Part shown: positions 54,006 through 60,450 of the stretch, in pieces
Numbering within the stretch: the first letter of the stretch is position 1
How the letters are laid out: each line of letters begins with the position of its first letter
NCBI GenBank assembly: GCA_002336805.1
Contig: DDEZ01000002.1
Coordinates: 558,001 to 622,000, forward strand
Direction: 5' to 3'
DNA from: Bacteroidetes bacterium UBA1941
GTDB taxonomy: Bacteria > Bacteroidota > Bacteroidia > Chitinophagales > LD1
Length of the DNA: 64,000 nt
Made by a program: the position numbers and the translations under genes
Notes under the pieces: model-generated
What the model saw: the letters and a program-made list of their open reading frames with translations, nothing else
What the model was told of the DNA's origin: nothing
The model's database searches: none

Positions 54006-54842
54006 TTACCACCTTACACAGTGGCAGTTTTTCGGTTTACCGTTCATACGTATATATTCTTTGTAGAATGTGGCAAAGCGCGGCAGGTCGTCCGCATTCA
54101 CCCAGTCTACCCCGGCGTCCAGCAGGGTGCGCCATACATTTTCATCTTCCGGTGCGGCGTAGAAGCGTATCTGACGCCCGTGGTCATGGGCGGTCTTCAC
54201 CAGCGCATCCAGCCGTGCGCGCTGCTTCTTAGGCATCGGCCCGCGCCCGCGCCAGGTGAAGTGGCTCCCATACGGATCGCTCACCCGCTCTATGATATGA
54301 GGCGGCACCGAGTCTGCCGCCTGGCTGATGGCCCCGTCTGCCGTGATGTAGAGTTCCCGGTCCGTATACAGGCTCTTCCATGGCCTGTTGCCCGTGATCA
54401 GCAGCTTGATAGGCCCGCCGCGGCCCAGCCGGTCGGCAAAGAGCCCCTTGTACTTCGCTATCAGCTCCTTGAGCACTGCATAGCCCGCCTCCGGGTCATT
54501 TTTAAACTCGACCATAAAGATGGTCGGCGTCGTATCGCCCACGTACACCTGACCATGATTGGCCTGCACGCGCTCCTGTATGGGGCGCAGGTACAGCTCC
54601 TCTATATCCTTCTTGCCGCTATCCAGCGCCAGCCCGTTGTGGTCTACTATCAGCTTGCCTTTATGCAGCCACACATCTATCTCTATAGACTTGTAGCCGT
54701 ACTGCAGCGCATCCATCAGCGGATGCTCGTGCGTATAGTCATTGTGCGAGTGGCCGCTCTCAAGTATCGTGACCGGAGCCACCGCCTGTGCCGATACCAT
54801 CGCCGCCGCCGCCAGCAGCAGGCATGTCATGATCTTTCTCAT
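54006..54842 (-). CDS. Exported phosphatidylinositol-specific phospholipase C / glycerophosphodiester phosphodiesterase-like protein
   Basis: 278 residues from ATG 54842 (MRKIMTCLLLAAAAM), signal peptide ends near SAQA. The core starts SGHSHNDYTHEHPLMDALQYG (histidine pair and N as in the PI-PLC/GDPD TIM-barrel family), then KSIEIDVWLHKGKLIVDHN (E, D and H metal/catalytic positions), and FMVEFKNDPEAG. Distal WVNADDL matches the family's last strand. Ion and substrate are not readable; phosphoester cleavage outside the cytoplasm is likely. Single gene, kup lies about 150 bases further along on the same strand. Confidence 0.87.
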   Translation of the reverse strand: MRKIMTCLLLAAAAMVSAQAVAPVTILESGHSHNDYTHEHPLMDALQYGYKSIEIDVWLHKGKLIVDHNGLALDSGKKDIEELYLRPIQERVQANHGQVYVGDTTPTIFMVEFKNDPEAGYAVLKELIAKYKGLFADRLGRGGPIKLLITGNRPWKSLYTDRELYITADGAISQAADSVPPHIIERVSDPYGSHFTWRGRGPMPKKQRARLDALVKTAHDHGRQIRFYAAPEDENVWRTLLDAGVDWVNADDLPRFATFYKEYIRMNGKPKNCHCVRW

Positions 54843-54879
54843 ACCGGCAAATATAAGGGATGTGGATTGCGGGAAGGTT

Positions 54880-54933
54880 AAAATCAAAAAGCGGCTTTGC
54901 GACCTGCCGGCAGATAGGCAAAAATCAAAAAGC
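54880..54933. repeat. 13-bp direct repeat at left border of AT-rich island
   Basis: AAAATCAAAAAGC at 54880-54892 is repeated at 54921-54933, with GC-rich sequence between and AT-rich island sequence after. Coincides with the left composition boundary of the second accessory island; could be a duplicated target or junction. Confidence 0.5.
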
Positions 54934-55361
54934 CACCCAATGTTGACTGGATAAACGGGGATATTTTTGATAAAAGCCTTTGGGATGGTATAAAGGCAAA
55001 GTATGGAAAGATTGACTGTATCATTAACAATCCCCCTTTTGGTAAGATTAGTAAGTCTGATGCAGATAGGTCTTGGTTAAAGTATAAAGGAAGCGATATT
55101 GATATTGCATCTATAGAAGTAGCAATGATGAACGCTGAATATGTAGATGTGATTTTACCTCTAGGTAGCTGTACTTTTCGATATAGCGGCAGGCAATATT
55201 ATGAGGAAATAGAGAATAAGAAGGTAGCCAAACTGAAGAAGGAAACAGGGTTGAATTTCGCTATGAGTTTCACAAGTGTCGATACAAGTGTTTATAAGTG
55301 TTTTAAGAATACTATGGTTGCAATGGAGTGTGTGAGCCTTGAGCGTGTAACCGCTCCATAA
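54918..55361 (+). pseudogene. N-terminally truncated adenine DNA methyltransferase remnant
   Basis: 147 codons in frame (stop TAG at 54915-54917 before it, stop at 55359-55361). Reads VDWINGDIFDKSLWDG, then IDCIINNPPFGKISK, the NPPF motif IV of N6-adenine methyltransferases, then AMMNAEYVDVILPLGS. SAM-binding motif I is missing, and no start codon precedes the motif (the first ATG, 55125, lies beyond it). The C-terminal part (FAMSFTSVDTSVYKCF) looks intact to a stop. It is probably debris of a restriction-modification system or mobile element. AT-rich like the genes that follow. Confidence 0.65.
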
Positions 55362-55614
55362 ACAGCTATAAACAATCATAAACACATTTGCACATTTTGA
55401 AAATTATTTGATTCAAAAACGTTGGAATATTTGAATTTCCTTTTAACCTTTACATCGTCTGAGCTGATTTCCGTTCCGTTCAGAAATAGACTTCTAATAA
55501 CAAGAAATCGTTTAATATCCAGAAAAGTGTTTCTGGTATAGTATTCGCAAATTCTAACTCAAGACTTAATTATTTCAGCTTTTTAAAGTTTTAAATAAAG
55601 TTGCTGATATAACT
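55362..55614. other. Intergenic, AT-rich, nothing recognised
   Basis: 253 bases between the methyltransferase remnant and the first small gene of the cluster. No ORF of note, no clear hairpin or promoter consensus. Confidence 0.4.
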
Positions 55615-55836
55615 ATGTCTATTAAAGCCATTTTTATGAATCAAGTGGTCTGGATATTAATTCCATTAATTATTAGTGTCTTTATTTCCGCTAAAGCGAA
55701 AGCATTTGTGCCAATTATTGATGCCATACTTGAACCCAATAAAGAGTTGAAAGGTATGCGCGTAATTGAGCTATTGGTTTACTCAATCTTAGTTATTGGA
55801 TTGTTTCTCTTGTTAGCCAAGGTTAACACGCAATAG
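55615..55836 (+). CDS. Small two-helix membrane protein, cluster gene 1
   Basis: 73 residues from ATG 55615 (MSIKAIFMNQ). Two hydrophobic helices, about 9-26 (VVWILIPLIISVFISAKA) and 50-67 (ELLVYSILVIGLFLLLA), linked by a polar loop with PNKELKG. No family recognised. AT-rich composition and direction match the three genes that follow; 47 bases separate it from gene 2. Confidence 0.6.
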   Translation: MSIKAIFMNQVVWILIPLIISVFISAKAKAFVPIIDAILEPNKELKGMRVIELLVYSILVIGLFLLLAKVNTQ

Positions 55837-55883
55837 AAATATCTTAAATTTAGAATTGGACAAACTAACGTTAAAGAATACAA

Positions 55884-56399
55884 ATGAATCAAGAATACGA
55901 AGATAAGGACACCATCCTACAGTATATCAGTAAAGAAAGTGGTCAGGAGTGCAACTATTCTCAAATGATGTCTGACTTACAATTGAACAAAAACCGAATA
56001 AAGGAAACAGGACAATGTGTTAAGGATGTAAGAGCTGTTGTAGATTCCTTGCAAAGTGACAAGCTTCTTGACTTTGATGAAGTGATGCATTCGGTAAAGT
56101 TAACTCCGCTTGGTTGCAGTTTTGCACTTGAAGGTTATTATAAGTACAAAGAAATCAAAGACCAGAAGCTTAAGGAGAAAGAGAAGGAGGAAAAGAAAGA
56201 GAAGGAGTTAAAAAACAATCAGTATCAAAATTCAAAATTTTGGTGGGTGTCGTTAATAATTAGTGGAGTTACTTTTTTGTGGACCATTCCATATTCAGCT
56301 TACAAGGATTCCAAATCGGATAAGAGAATAGAACAAATAGAAAAGCAAATTGATTCCTTAAAGAAAATCTATGAGCCAAGGGACACTATCCACAGATGA
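55884..56399 (+). CDS. Winged-helix-like plus one membrane segment and coiled coil, cluster gene 2
   Basis: 171 residues. N-terminal about 1-85 resembles a winged helix (ILQYISKESGQ, then VVDSLQSDKLLDF and KLTPLGCSFALEGYYK). A lysine/glutamate-rich stretch (about 92-108) leads to a membrane helix at about 118-138 (FWWVSLIISGVTFLWTI) and a C-terminal coiled coil (RIEQIEKQIDSLKK). Shares the pattern wHTH, FWV-x-LIIS, coiled tail with gene 3, so the two are probably paralogues. Overlaps gene 3 by 29 bases. No DNA-contact or ligand data; function unknown. Confidence 0.65.
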   Translation: MNQEYEDKDTILQYISKESGQECNYSQMMSDLQLNKNRIKETGQCVKDVRAVVDSLQSDKLLDFDEVMHSVKLTPLGCSFALEGYYKYKEIKDQKLKEKEKEEKKEKELKNNQYQNSKFWWVSLIISGVTFLWTIPYSAYKDSKSDKRIEQIEKQIDSLKKIYEPRDTIHR

Positions 56400-56946
56400 A
56401 AAGCTAGATAAAGTGCTTCGTTATCTGAACGAAAAATACACAGAGGCACATAAAATTACCATTACTGAGTTTGAGAATGGAAGCAGTGTTACAAGCATTC
56501 CGCCAGGATTCAAAACGGGAGCATATAGGGAGGATATGGAAATCTATGGGGCAATACGAAAAGAGTATATGGAAGATTTGTTTGCGCAGATTCCTCTGAT
56601 TTTAACCTTCTTAAGGGATGAAGGATATGTGACCGAGCATAGTGAGCCACATTGGGGTCATAAGGTTAAATATAGAATCACTTTTAAAGGAATAAACTTC
56701 ATTGAGAACGGCGGTTATAGAAAGAAGAACAGAAAGGATAAACTCAAATTCTTTTTTGAAGAATGGGCCAAATATCTATTCTGGGTGCCTCTTATTATAA
56801 GTGCAATTTCAACATACTTTGCTGGAGCAAACTATTATAGAAATGCAGCAAAAATTGATGATGTCAATAGGCGTTTGGATTCCTTTGTAGTTAGAATGCC
56901 AGTGATGTCAATAGACAAGAACACTATTATTCAATCAAAAAAATAG
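56371..56946 (+). CDS. Winged-helix-like plus one membrane segment, cluster gene 3 (paralogue of gene 2)
   Basis: 191 residues. N-terminal about 10-115 winged-helix-like (VLRYLNEKYTEAHKITI, ILTFLRDEGYVTEHSEP and YRITFKGINFIENGGYRKK in the wing position). A membrane helix at about 136-153 (LFWVPLIISAISTYFAG) and a short amphipathic tail (AAKIDDVNRRLDSF). Starts 29 bases inside gene 2, so expressed from the same mRNA. Larger loop (about 35-55) than in gene 2. Function unknown; membrane-tethered regulator is one reading. Confidence 0.65.
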   Translation: MSQGTLSTDEKLDKVLRYLNEKYTEAHKITITEFENGSSVTSIPPGFKTGAYREDMEIYGAIRKEYMEDLFAQIPLILTFLRDEGYVTEHSEPHWGHKVKYRITFKGINFIENGGYRKKNRKDKLKFFFEEWAKYLFWVPLIISAISTYFAGANYYRNAAKIDDVNRRLDSFVVRMPVMSIDKNTIIQSKK

Positions 56947-56948
56947 AA

Positions 56949-57617
56949 ATGATTCAGACCTATGCTTGCTTGTTCGCCTGTAAAATGACTTTAGGCGTTG
57001 TACAGATTCCAGATTCAATTATTGTACGGTATCTCGATTCTTATACAAGGAATGAGTCTTTCTGGCATAAAAACGCGGTAGCAATTGTATCTCCCATTAT
57101 TACTTTGCTTGTAAGTATAACCAGTATCATAGTAACTTATCTTGTTACTAATAGAAATATTAAGTCTTCAAGGGAGAATCTTGAAAGACAATTGGCCCAC
57201 CAGACTCAACAGTTACGGTTGCAAATTGCAAGTCAGGAAAGGAATTTGGACAGACAGCTCAATTTAGAATATCAAAAAACAGTCTTAAAAGAATGGAAGC
57301 AGCAAATCATTGATATCATGAGTGAAATGGTTAAGTGGTGGGATACTCTTAGTGACCTTGAAGCTAATGAATTTGACAGGCGAATTGAATTAACTACGAA
57401 CATTATTCAAAGTACAGCTATATTGGAATTATATCTTGACAGTGATAATGACGAAGAAGAAGCATTGTTAGATGCTATTACTGATTTCGGGAATATAGTT
57501 TCCGAAATCAACTACAATGAAGACAATGCGGATGATGCTTTTGATAATATGATAAGAGCTGCACACAATTTGTTTAATACTAGAAACGAAGAGCTTCATT
57601 CTGAAGAGATAAATTAA
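56949..57617 (+). CDS. Membrane-anchored coiled-coil protein, cluster gene 4
   Basis: 222 residues starting two bases after the gene 3 stop. A hydrophobic N-terminal region with a membrane helix at about 43-65 (AIVSPIITLLVSITSIIVTY), then a long charged coiled coil (about 75-115, SRENLERQLAHQTQQLRLQI), and a helical acidic C-terminal domain (about 115-215, with EWKQQIIDIMSEMVKWWDTL and NEDNADDAFDNMIRAAHNLF). A similar layout is common among unannotated Bacteroidota island proteins. Function unknown; could be the effector partner of genes 2 and 3. Confidence 0.65.
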   Translation: MIQTYACLFACKMTLGVVQIPDSIIVRYLDSYTRNESFWHKNAVAIVSPIITLLVSITSIIVTYLVTNRNIKSSRENLERQLAHQTQQLRLQIASQERNLDRQLNLEYQKTVLKEWKQQIIDIMSEMVKWWDTLSDLEANEFDRRIELTTNIIQSTAILELYLDSDNDEEEALLDAITDFGNIVSEINYNEDNADDAFDNMIRAAHNLFNTRNEELHSEEIN

Positions 57618-57714
57618 TGAAGTCATGCGGCGAATTCCCCCCGTATGGCGCATGAATGCAGGGTGGGGTTATGTGTGGGGTTCTTGTGCCGGAAGAAAGA
57701 AACTAAACCCTGCT

Positions 57715-57902
57715 GTTCGGGATTTATAATCCCGAACTCCGCTAGCCGTGGATTTTAAATCCACGGTTAGCATACTTTCGGATTACAAATCCGAAAGAGC
57801 AGACACAAGAACCACCCCCTGGTCTAAGCTTCCAGCTTAGACCCACCATAAGTTAAGCTTTCAGCTTAACGATAGCGCCCCCCTTAGGTCGAAGATCCTA
57901 AC
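57715..57902. repeat. Array of short tri-loop palindromes
   Basis: Five perfect or near-perfect hairpins in a row: 57715-57737 (10-bp stem, loop TAT), 57741-57771 (15 pairs with one wobble, 1-base loop), 57775-57797 (10-bp stem, loop ACA), 57821-57843 (10-bp stem, loop TCC), 57852-57870 (8-bp stem, loop TTC); a sixth imperfect one near 57884-57902. Each stem differs in sequence but shares the 3-base loop or mini-loop design and TT/AA or AGCT closing pairs. Confidence 0.9.
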
Positions 57903-57933
57903 ACAGTCGGGAGAGGTTTGGAGGGTCGCATTA

Positions 57934-57964
57934 TCTTAATACTTAATACTAACTACTTAATACC
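57934..57964. repeat. Dispersed TACTTAATACT-type repeat, copy C
   Basis: TCTTAATACTTAATACTAAC then CTACTTAATACC; longest copy of the family, combining the parts seen separately at 50734-50750 and 32889-32920. Confidence 0.55.
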
Positions 57965-58011
57965 CCCTATCCTGATAAATCCCCCACCCAAACAGAATTG
58001 TCCTCCCCCAC

Positions 58012-58041
58012 TTGCACTTTTCCACATTTTGTGTATCTTTG
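58012..58041 (+). promoter_or_regulatory. Bacteroidota-type promoter of the DUF177/rpmF operon
   Basis: TTG (58012-58014), 19 bases, then TATCTTTG (58034-58041), matching the Bacteroidota -33 TTG and -7 TAnnTTTG consensus with ideal spacing. Start codon of the DUF177 gene is 52 bases downstream. Confidence 0.6.
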
Positions 58042-58093
58042 CAATCCTTTTTTGGAAAACACCCCTGAACAAGGGGTGGGGTGACTAAACATA

Positions 58094-58639
58094 GTGGCTG
58101 TGAGAAATCTGAGGGAATTTCAGATCCCGTACGTGGGGTTGAGTCTGGGGGTACATGAGTTTCAGTACCATATAGATGCCGGGTTTTTTAAGCATTTTGA
58201 GGAGGCACCTATCTCTGACTGCCATGTGAATGTGCGGCTGGAGTTCGAAAAAGCAGAGACGCTCTTTACCTTAAGATTCTATATAGACGGTACGGTCCAT
58301 GTGGCCTGCGATACCTGTCTGGAGGCGTTTGACAAGGAGATATTTGGAGATTTCCAGTGCCTGGTCAAATATTCAGACGAGCTAAGCAAAGGCAGCAATG
58401 ACAATGACGAGATCATCTACATCTCACGTGATGAGAGCCATGTAGACGTAGCGCACCTGATATATGAATACATCGTCCTCTGCCTGCCTATGCAGCTGCA
58501 GGGCTGCAAGGAGCCGGGTACCGACCCGCGCTGCAACCAGGAGGTGATCAAAAGGCTAAAGAAAAGTCCGCTCATAGAGCCGGGCGAGGTAGACCCCCGC
58601 TGGGCAGAGTTGAATAAGTTGAAGTTCAAGAAAGATTAA
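58094..58639 (+). CDS. YceD/DUF177 family protein
   Basis: 181 residues from GTG 58094 (second GTG at 58100 also possible). Family features: VACDTCLEAFDKEIFGDFQC (C-x-x-C) and DVAHLIYEYIVLCLPMQLQG, then CKEPGTDPRCNQEV with further cysteines, then a conserved DPRWAELNKLK at the end. DUF177/YceD is the usual partner upstream of rpmF (L32); it is required for normal 23S rRNA/large-subunit handling in E. coli and plants. rpmF starts 23 bases downstream. Confidence 0.93.
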   Translation: MAVRNLREFQIPYVGLSLGVHEFQYHIDAGFFKHFEEAPISDCHVNVRLEFEKAETLFTLRFYIDGTVHVACDTCLEAFDKEIFGDFQCLVKYSDELSKGSNDNDEIIYISRDESHVDVAHLIYEYIVLCLPMQLQGCKEPGTDPRCNQEVIKRLKKSPLIEPGEVDPRWAELNKLKFKKD

Positions 58640-58662
58640 ATAAAAAGATAAAATAACGCGTC

Positions 58663-58851
58663 ATGCCACATCCTAAACACAGGATCTCCAAGCAGAGAAG
58701 GGACAAAAGAAGGACTCACTACAAGGCTGAGGCCCCTACTACATCTGTAGATACACTGAGCGGCGAGGCTCACCTCCGCCACCGTGCACACTGGAGCGAA
58801 GACAAACTGATCTACCGTGGCAAAGTGCTGGTAGACAAGTCTGCTGCGTAA
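58663..58851 (+). CDS. rpmF: 50S ribosomal protein L32
   Basis: 62 residues: MPHPKHRISKQRRDKRRTHY and LRHRAHWSEDKLIYRGKVLV. The zinc-binding cysteine pairs of some L32 forms are absent, which corresponds to the C-minus form that does not need zinc. Follows DUF177 in the conserved operon and is followed by a strong terminator. Confidence 0.96.
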   Translation: MPHPKHRISKQRRDKRRTHYKAEAPTTSVDTLSGEAHLRHRAHWSEDKLIYRGKVLVDKSAA

Positions 58852-58888
58852 CCACAGGTAGCACCACTCGGTCCAAAATATACACTGA

Positions 58889-58918
58889 CCCCTCACGGCC
58901 CAGCCACTGAGGGGTTTT
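58889..58918 (+). terminator. Rho-independent terminator after rpmF
   Basis: CCCCTCA (58889-58895) pairs with TGAGGGG (58908-58914), 12-base loop, then TTTT. Located 37 bases after the rpmF stop. Confidence 0.85.
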
Positions 58919-58990
58919 GTGTTTGTATTTAGTTGAATGTAATTAATAAATCGTAATTGATTGCTTGTCAGATAGGTTGAGTGTCGCTCC

Positions 58991-59133
58991 TAGTCGAAAA
59001 ACTTAGGATTTTCTGGGTATGCCACCTAGCTCTCTATAGTCGGAAAACTTGGCTCAGCCATACTCCGTCAGGCCGTCCCCCGACCCTCGTCCTCCGTCCC
59101 TCTCACCCCTGCTCCATAGTCGAAAAACTTGCC
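58991..59133 (+). repeat. Three copies of the AGTCGnAAAACTTG repeat
   Basis: TAGTCGAAAAACTTA (58991-59005), TATAGTCGGAAAACTTGGC (59035-59053) and ATAGTCGAAAAACTTGCC (59116-59133), all plus strand, separated by pyrimidine-rich spacers. Complement of the copies flanking the palindrome at 39225-39274, where two more copies lie in the other orientation. Confidence 0.6.
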
Positions 59134-59167
59134 CTAGCCCAGCCTGCTGGCCCTATCACCGGCCACC

Positions 59168-59926
59168 TCAGAGCTGCACCACCCTGTAGTCCGGCAGGTC
59201 TATGACCCGGCTATCTATCCTGCTCTGCTCGGCCATATCGGCATAGACCGCCCGGGCCACCCTTGGTATGAAGCCCTGCCCGCGCTTCTGCTCGTCATGC
59301 GTATTGACTATCCGGTCGGGCTGTACCTGAGCCGCCAGGGCCTCGGCAGCCTTGACGCCAGGGTTGACCAGCCCACCCAGCACTGCCGGTATGCGAAACC
59401 AGCTATAGGTAGTCATCAGCAGCCGGACCCGCAGGCCCTCCAGCGCCCGCAGCTGCACCCCGCTCAGCTCAAAGCCATGCGGCGCATAGAGGATCACCTC
59501 CCCGCCATGCCTGATGGCTATGGCGTGGTAGATCGGGTCTATCCACCGGTCAGGCAGCAGGTCTGCCAGCTGTAGCGGCCCCACTGTGAGCCAGCCCCGG
59601 CTGATCTCGGGTATGTCCTGCGTAGCCAGGCCGGCTATCTCCCGCTTCAGCCGCTTGCCGGCGGGAGGCACTGCTACCAGCTGGCCGTAGTCCATCTGGC
59701 GGATGGTCTCTGCATGGCAGTGGTCGGAGTAGGGCTGGGACACCAGCACCATATCCAGCCTGCCCAGCTCGCTGAGAGGCACTGGCTCTGTAGTATGCCA
59801 CTGCTCATTGAACCAGCGGAAGCCATCTACCTCGCTGCCTACCAGCCATGGGTCTATGACTATGCTGGTGCCGGCCCAGCGCAGCAGCCAGCTGCTGTCC
59901 ATATTTAGTCGTTGTACCTCTATCAT
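59168..59926 (-). CDS. MBL-fold metallo-hydrolase-like protein with degenerate metal motif
   Basis: 252 residues, no signal peptide. N-terminal MIEVQRLNMDSSWLLRWAGT and SIVIDPWLVG match MBL-fold proteins; the usual metal motif HxHxDH reads LVSQPYSDHCHAET here, so the first two histidines are replaced by Q and Y while DHCH remains. Further expected strands (HGFELSG, VNTHDEQK) are visible. A related group of MBL proteins in plants and cyanobacteria has the same DHCH form, so it may still bind one metal. Substrate unknown. Divergent from the DUF2177 gene across 71 bases. Confidence 0.8.
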   Translation of the reverse strand: MIEVQRLNMDSSWLLRWAGTSIVIDPWLVGSEVDGFRWFNEQWHTTEPVPLSELGRLDMVLVSQPYSDHCHAETIRQMDYGQLVAVPPAGKRLKREIAGLATQDIPEISRGWLTVGPLQLADLLPDRWIDPIYHAIAIRHGGEVILYAPHGFELSGVQLRALEGLRVRLLMTTYSWFRIPAVLGGLVNPGVKAAEALAAQVQPDRIVNTHDEQKRGQGFIPRVARAVYADMAEQSRIDSRVIDLPDYRVVQL

Positions 59927-59997
59927 CGGGGAGGTTGAGTATCTTTACCTTATGGTACAATGATTGTACCTTTCACCTACATAAATACCAAAAAGAC

Positions 59998-60396
59998 ATG
60001 AAGACCGTATGGATCTACCTTATCGCTACTGCTATCTTCTTTGCCATAGATATGGTCTGGATCGGCTTTGTAGCGCGCTCATTCTATAAGGAAAAGCTAG
60101 GCTACCTGCTGGCCGAAAAGCCCAACTGGGCAGCCGCTATTGTCTTCTATCTCATCTACATAGGTGGCATCCTCTTCTTCGCCGTGATACCTGCCCTGCG
60201 TGACCAGGCCTGGACCATAGCCCTGGTCAATGGCGCCGTACTGGGCCTGCTCTGCTACGCCACCTATGACCTGACCAACCTTGCCACCGTAGACCGCTTC
60301 CCGCTGGTAGTGGTCATCGTCGATATCCTCTGGGGTATCTTCCTCACGGCGGCCGTGGCTACCATCACCTTCCTCATAGGCTCCCGGCTGGGGTAA
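59998..60396 (+). CDS. DUF2177 family membrane protein
   Basis: 132 residues from ATG 59998 (MKTVWIYLIATAIFFAID), typical length for DUF2177. Four hydrophobic helices (about 4-22, 43-62, 69-90 as part of ALVNGAVLGLLCYATYDLTN, and 105-128). The motif CYATYDLTNLA (about 84-94) is the family hallmark. Function unknown. A longer frame to 59935 is unlikely. Confidence 0.9.
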   Translation: MKTVWIYLIATAIFFAIDMVWIGFVARSFYKEKLGYLLAEKPNWAAAIVFYLIYIGGILFFAVIPALRDQAWTIALVNGAVLGLLCYATYDLTNLATVDRFPLVVVIVDILWGIFLTAAVATITFLIGSRLG

Positions 60397-60450
60397 GGAA
60401 ACCTCATGACCGGCCTCGGAGACCTGTGCCGGGTGTATTATATTTGACCT

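Larger units (their letters stand above)
57618..58093. other. Intergenic region with palindrome array and repeat
   Basis: 476 bases, no gene. Contains the palindrome array (57715-57902), a TACTTAATACT-type repeat (57934-57964), and the presumed promoter of the DUF177 gene (58012-58041). Confidence 0.6.
58852..59167. other. Intergenic region with short dispersed repeats
   Basis: 316 bases, no gene recognised. After the rpmF terminator it carries three copies of the AGTCGnAAAACTTG repeat, and is convergent space ahead of the MBL-fold gene. Confidence 0.5.

Noticed and set aside
53991..54881. A 296-codon plus-strand frame opposite the PI-PLC/GDPD-like gene
   Set aside because: Antisense to a gene with signal peptide and catalytic motifs; product has no family features.
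57716..57902. Rho-independent terminators for the four-gene cluster
   Set aside because: The hairpins lack downstream T-runs and the first lies about 100 bases after the last stop; at most they are weak terminators.
57618..58093. CRISPR array or structured ncRNA at the palindrome array
   Set aside because: The units are palindromes of different sequence rather than identical direct repeats with spacers; no cas genes are present in the window.
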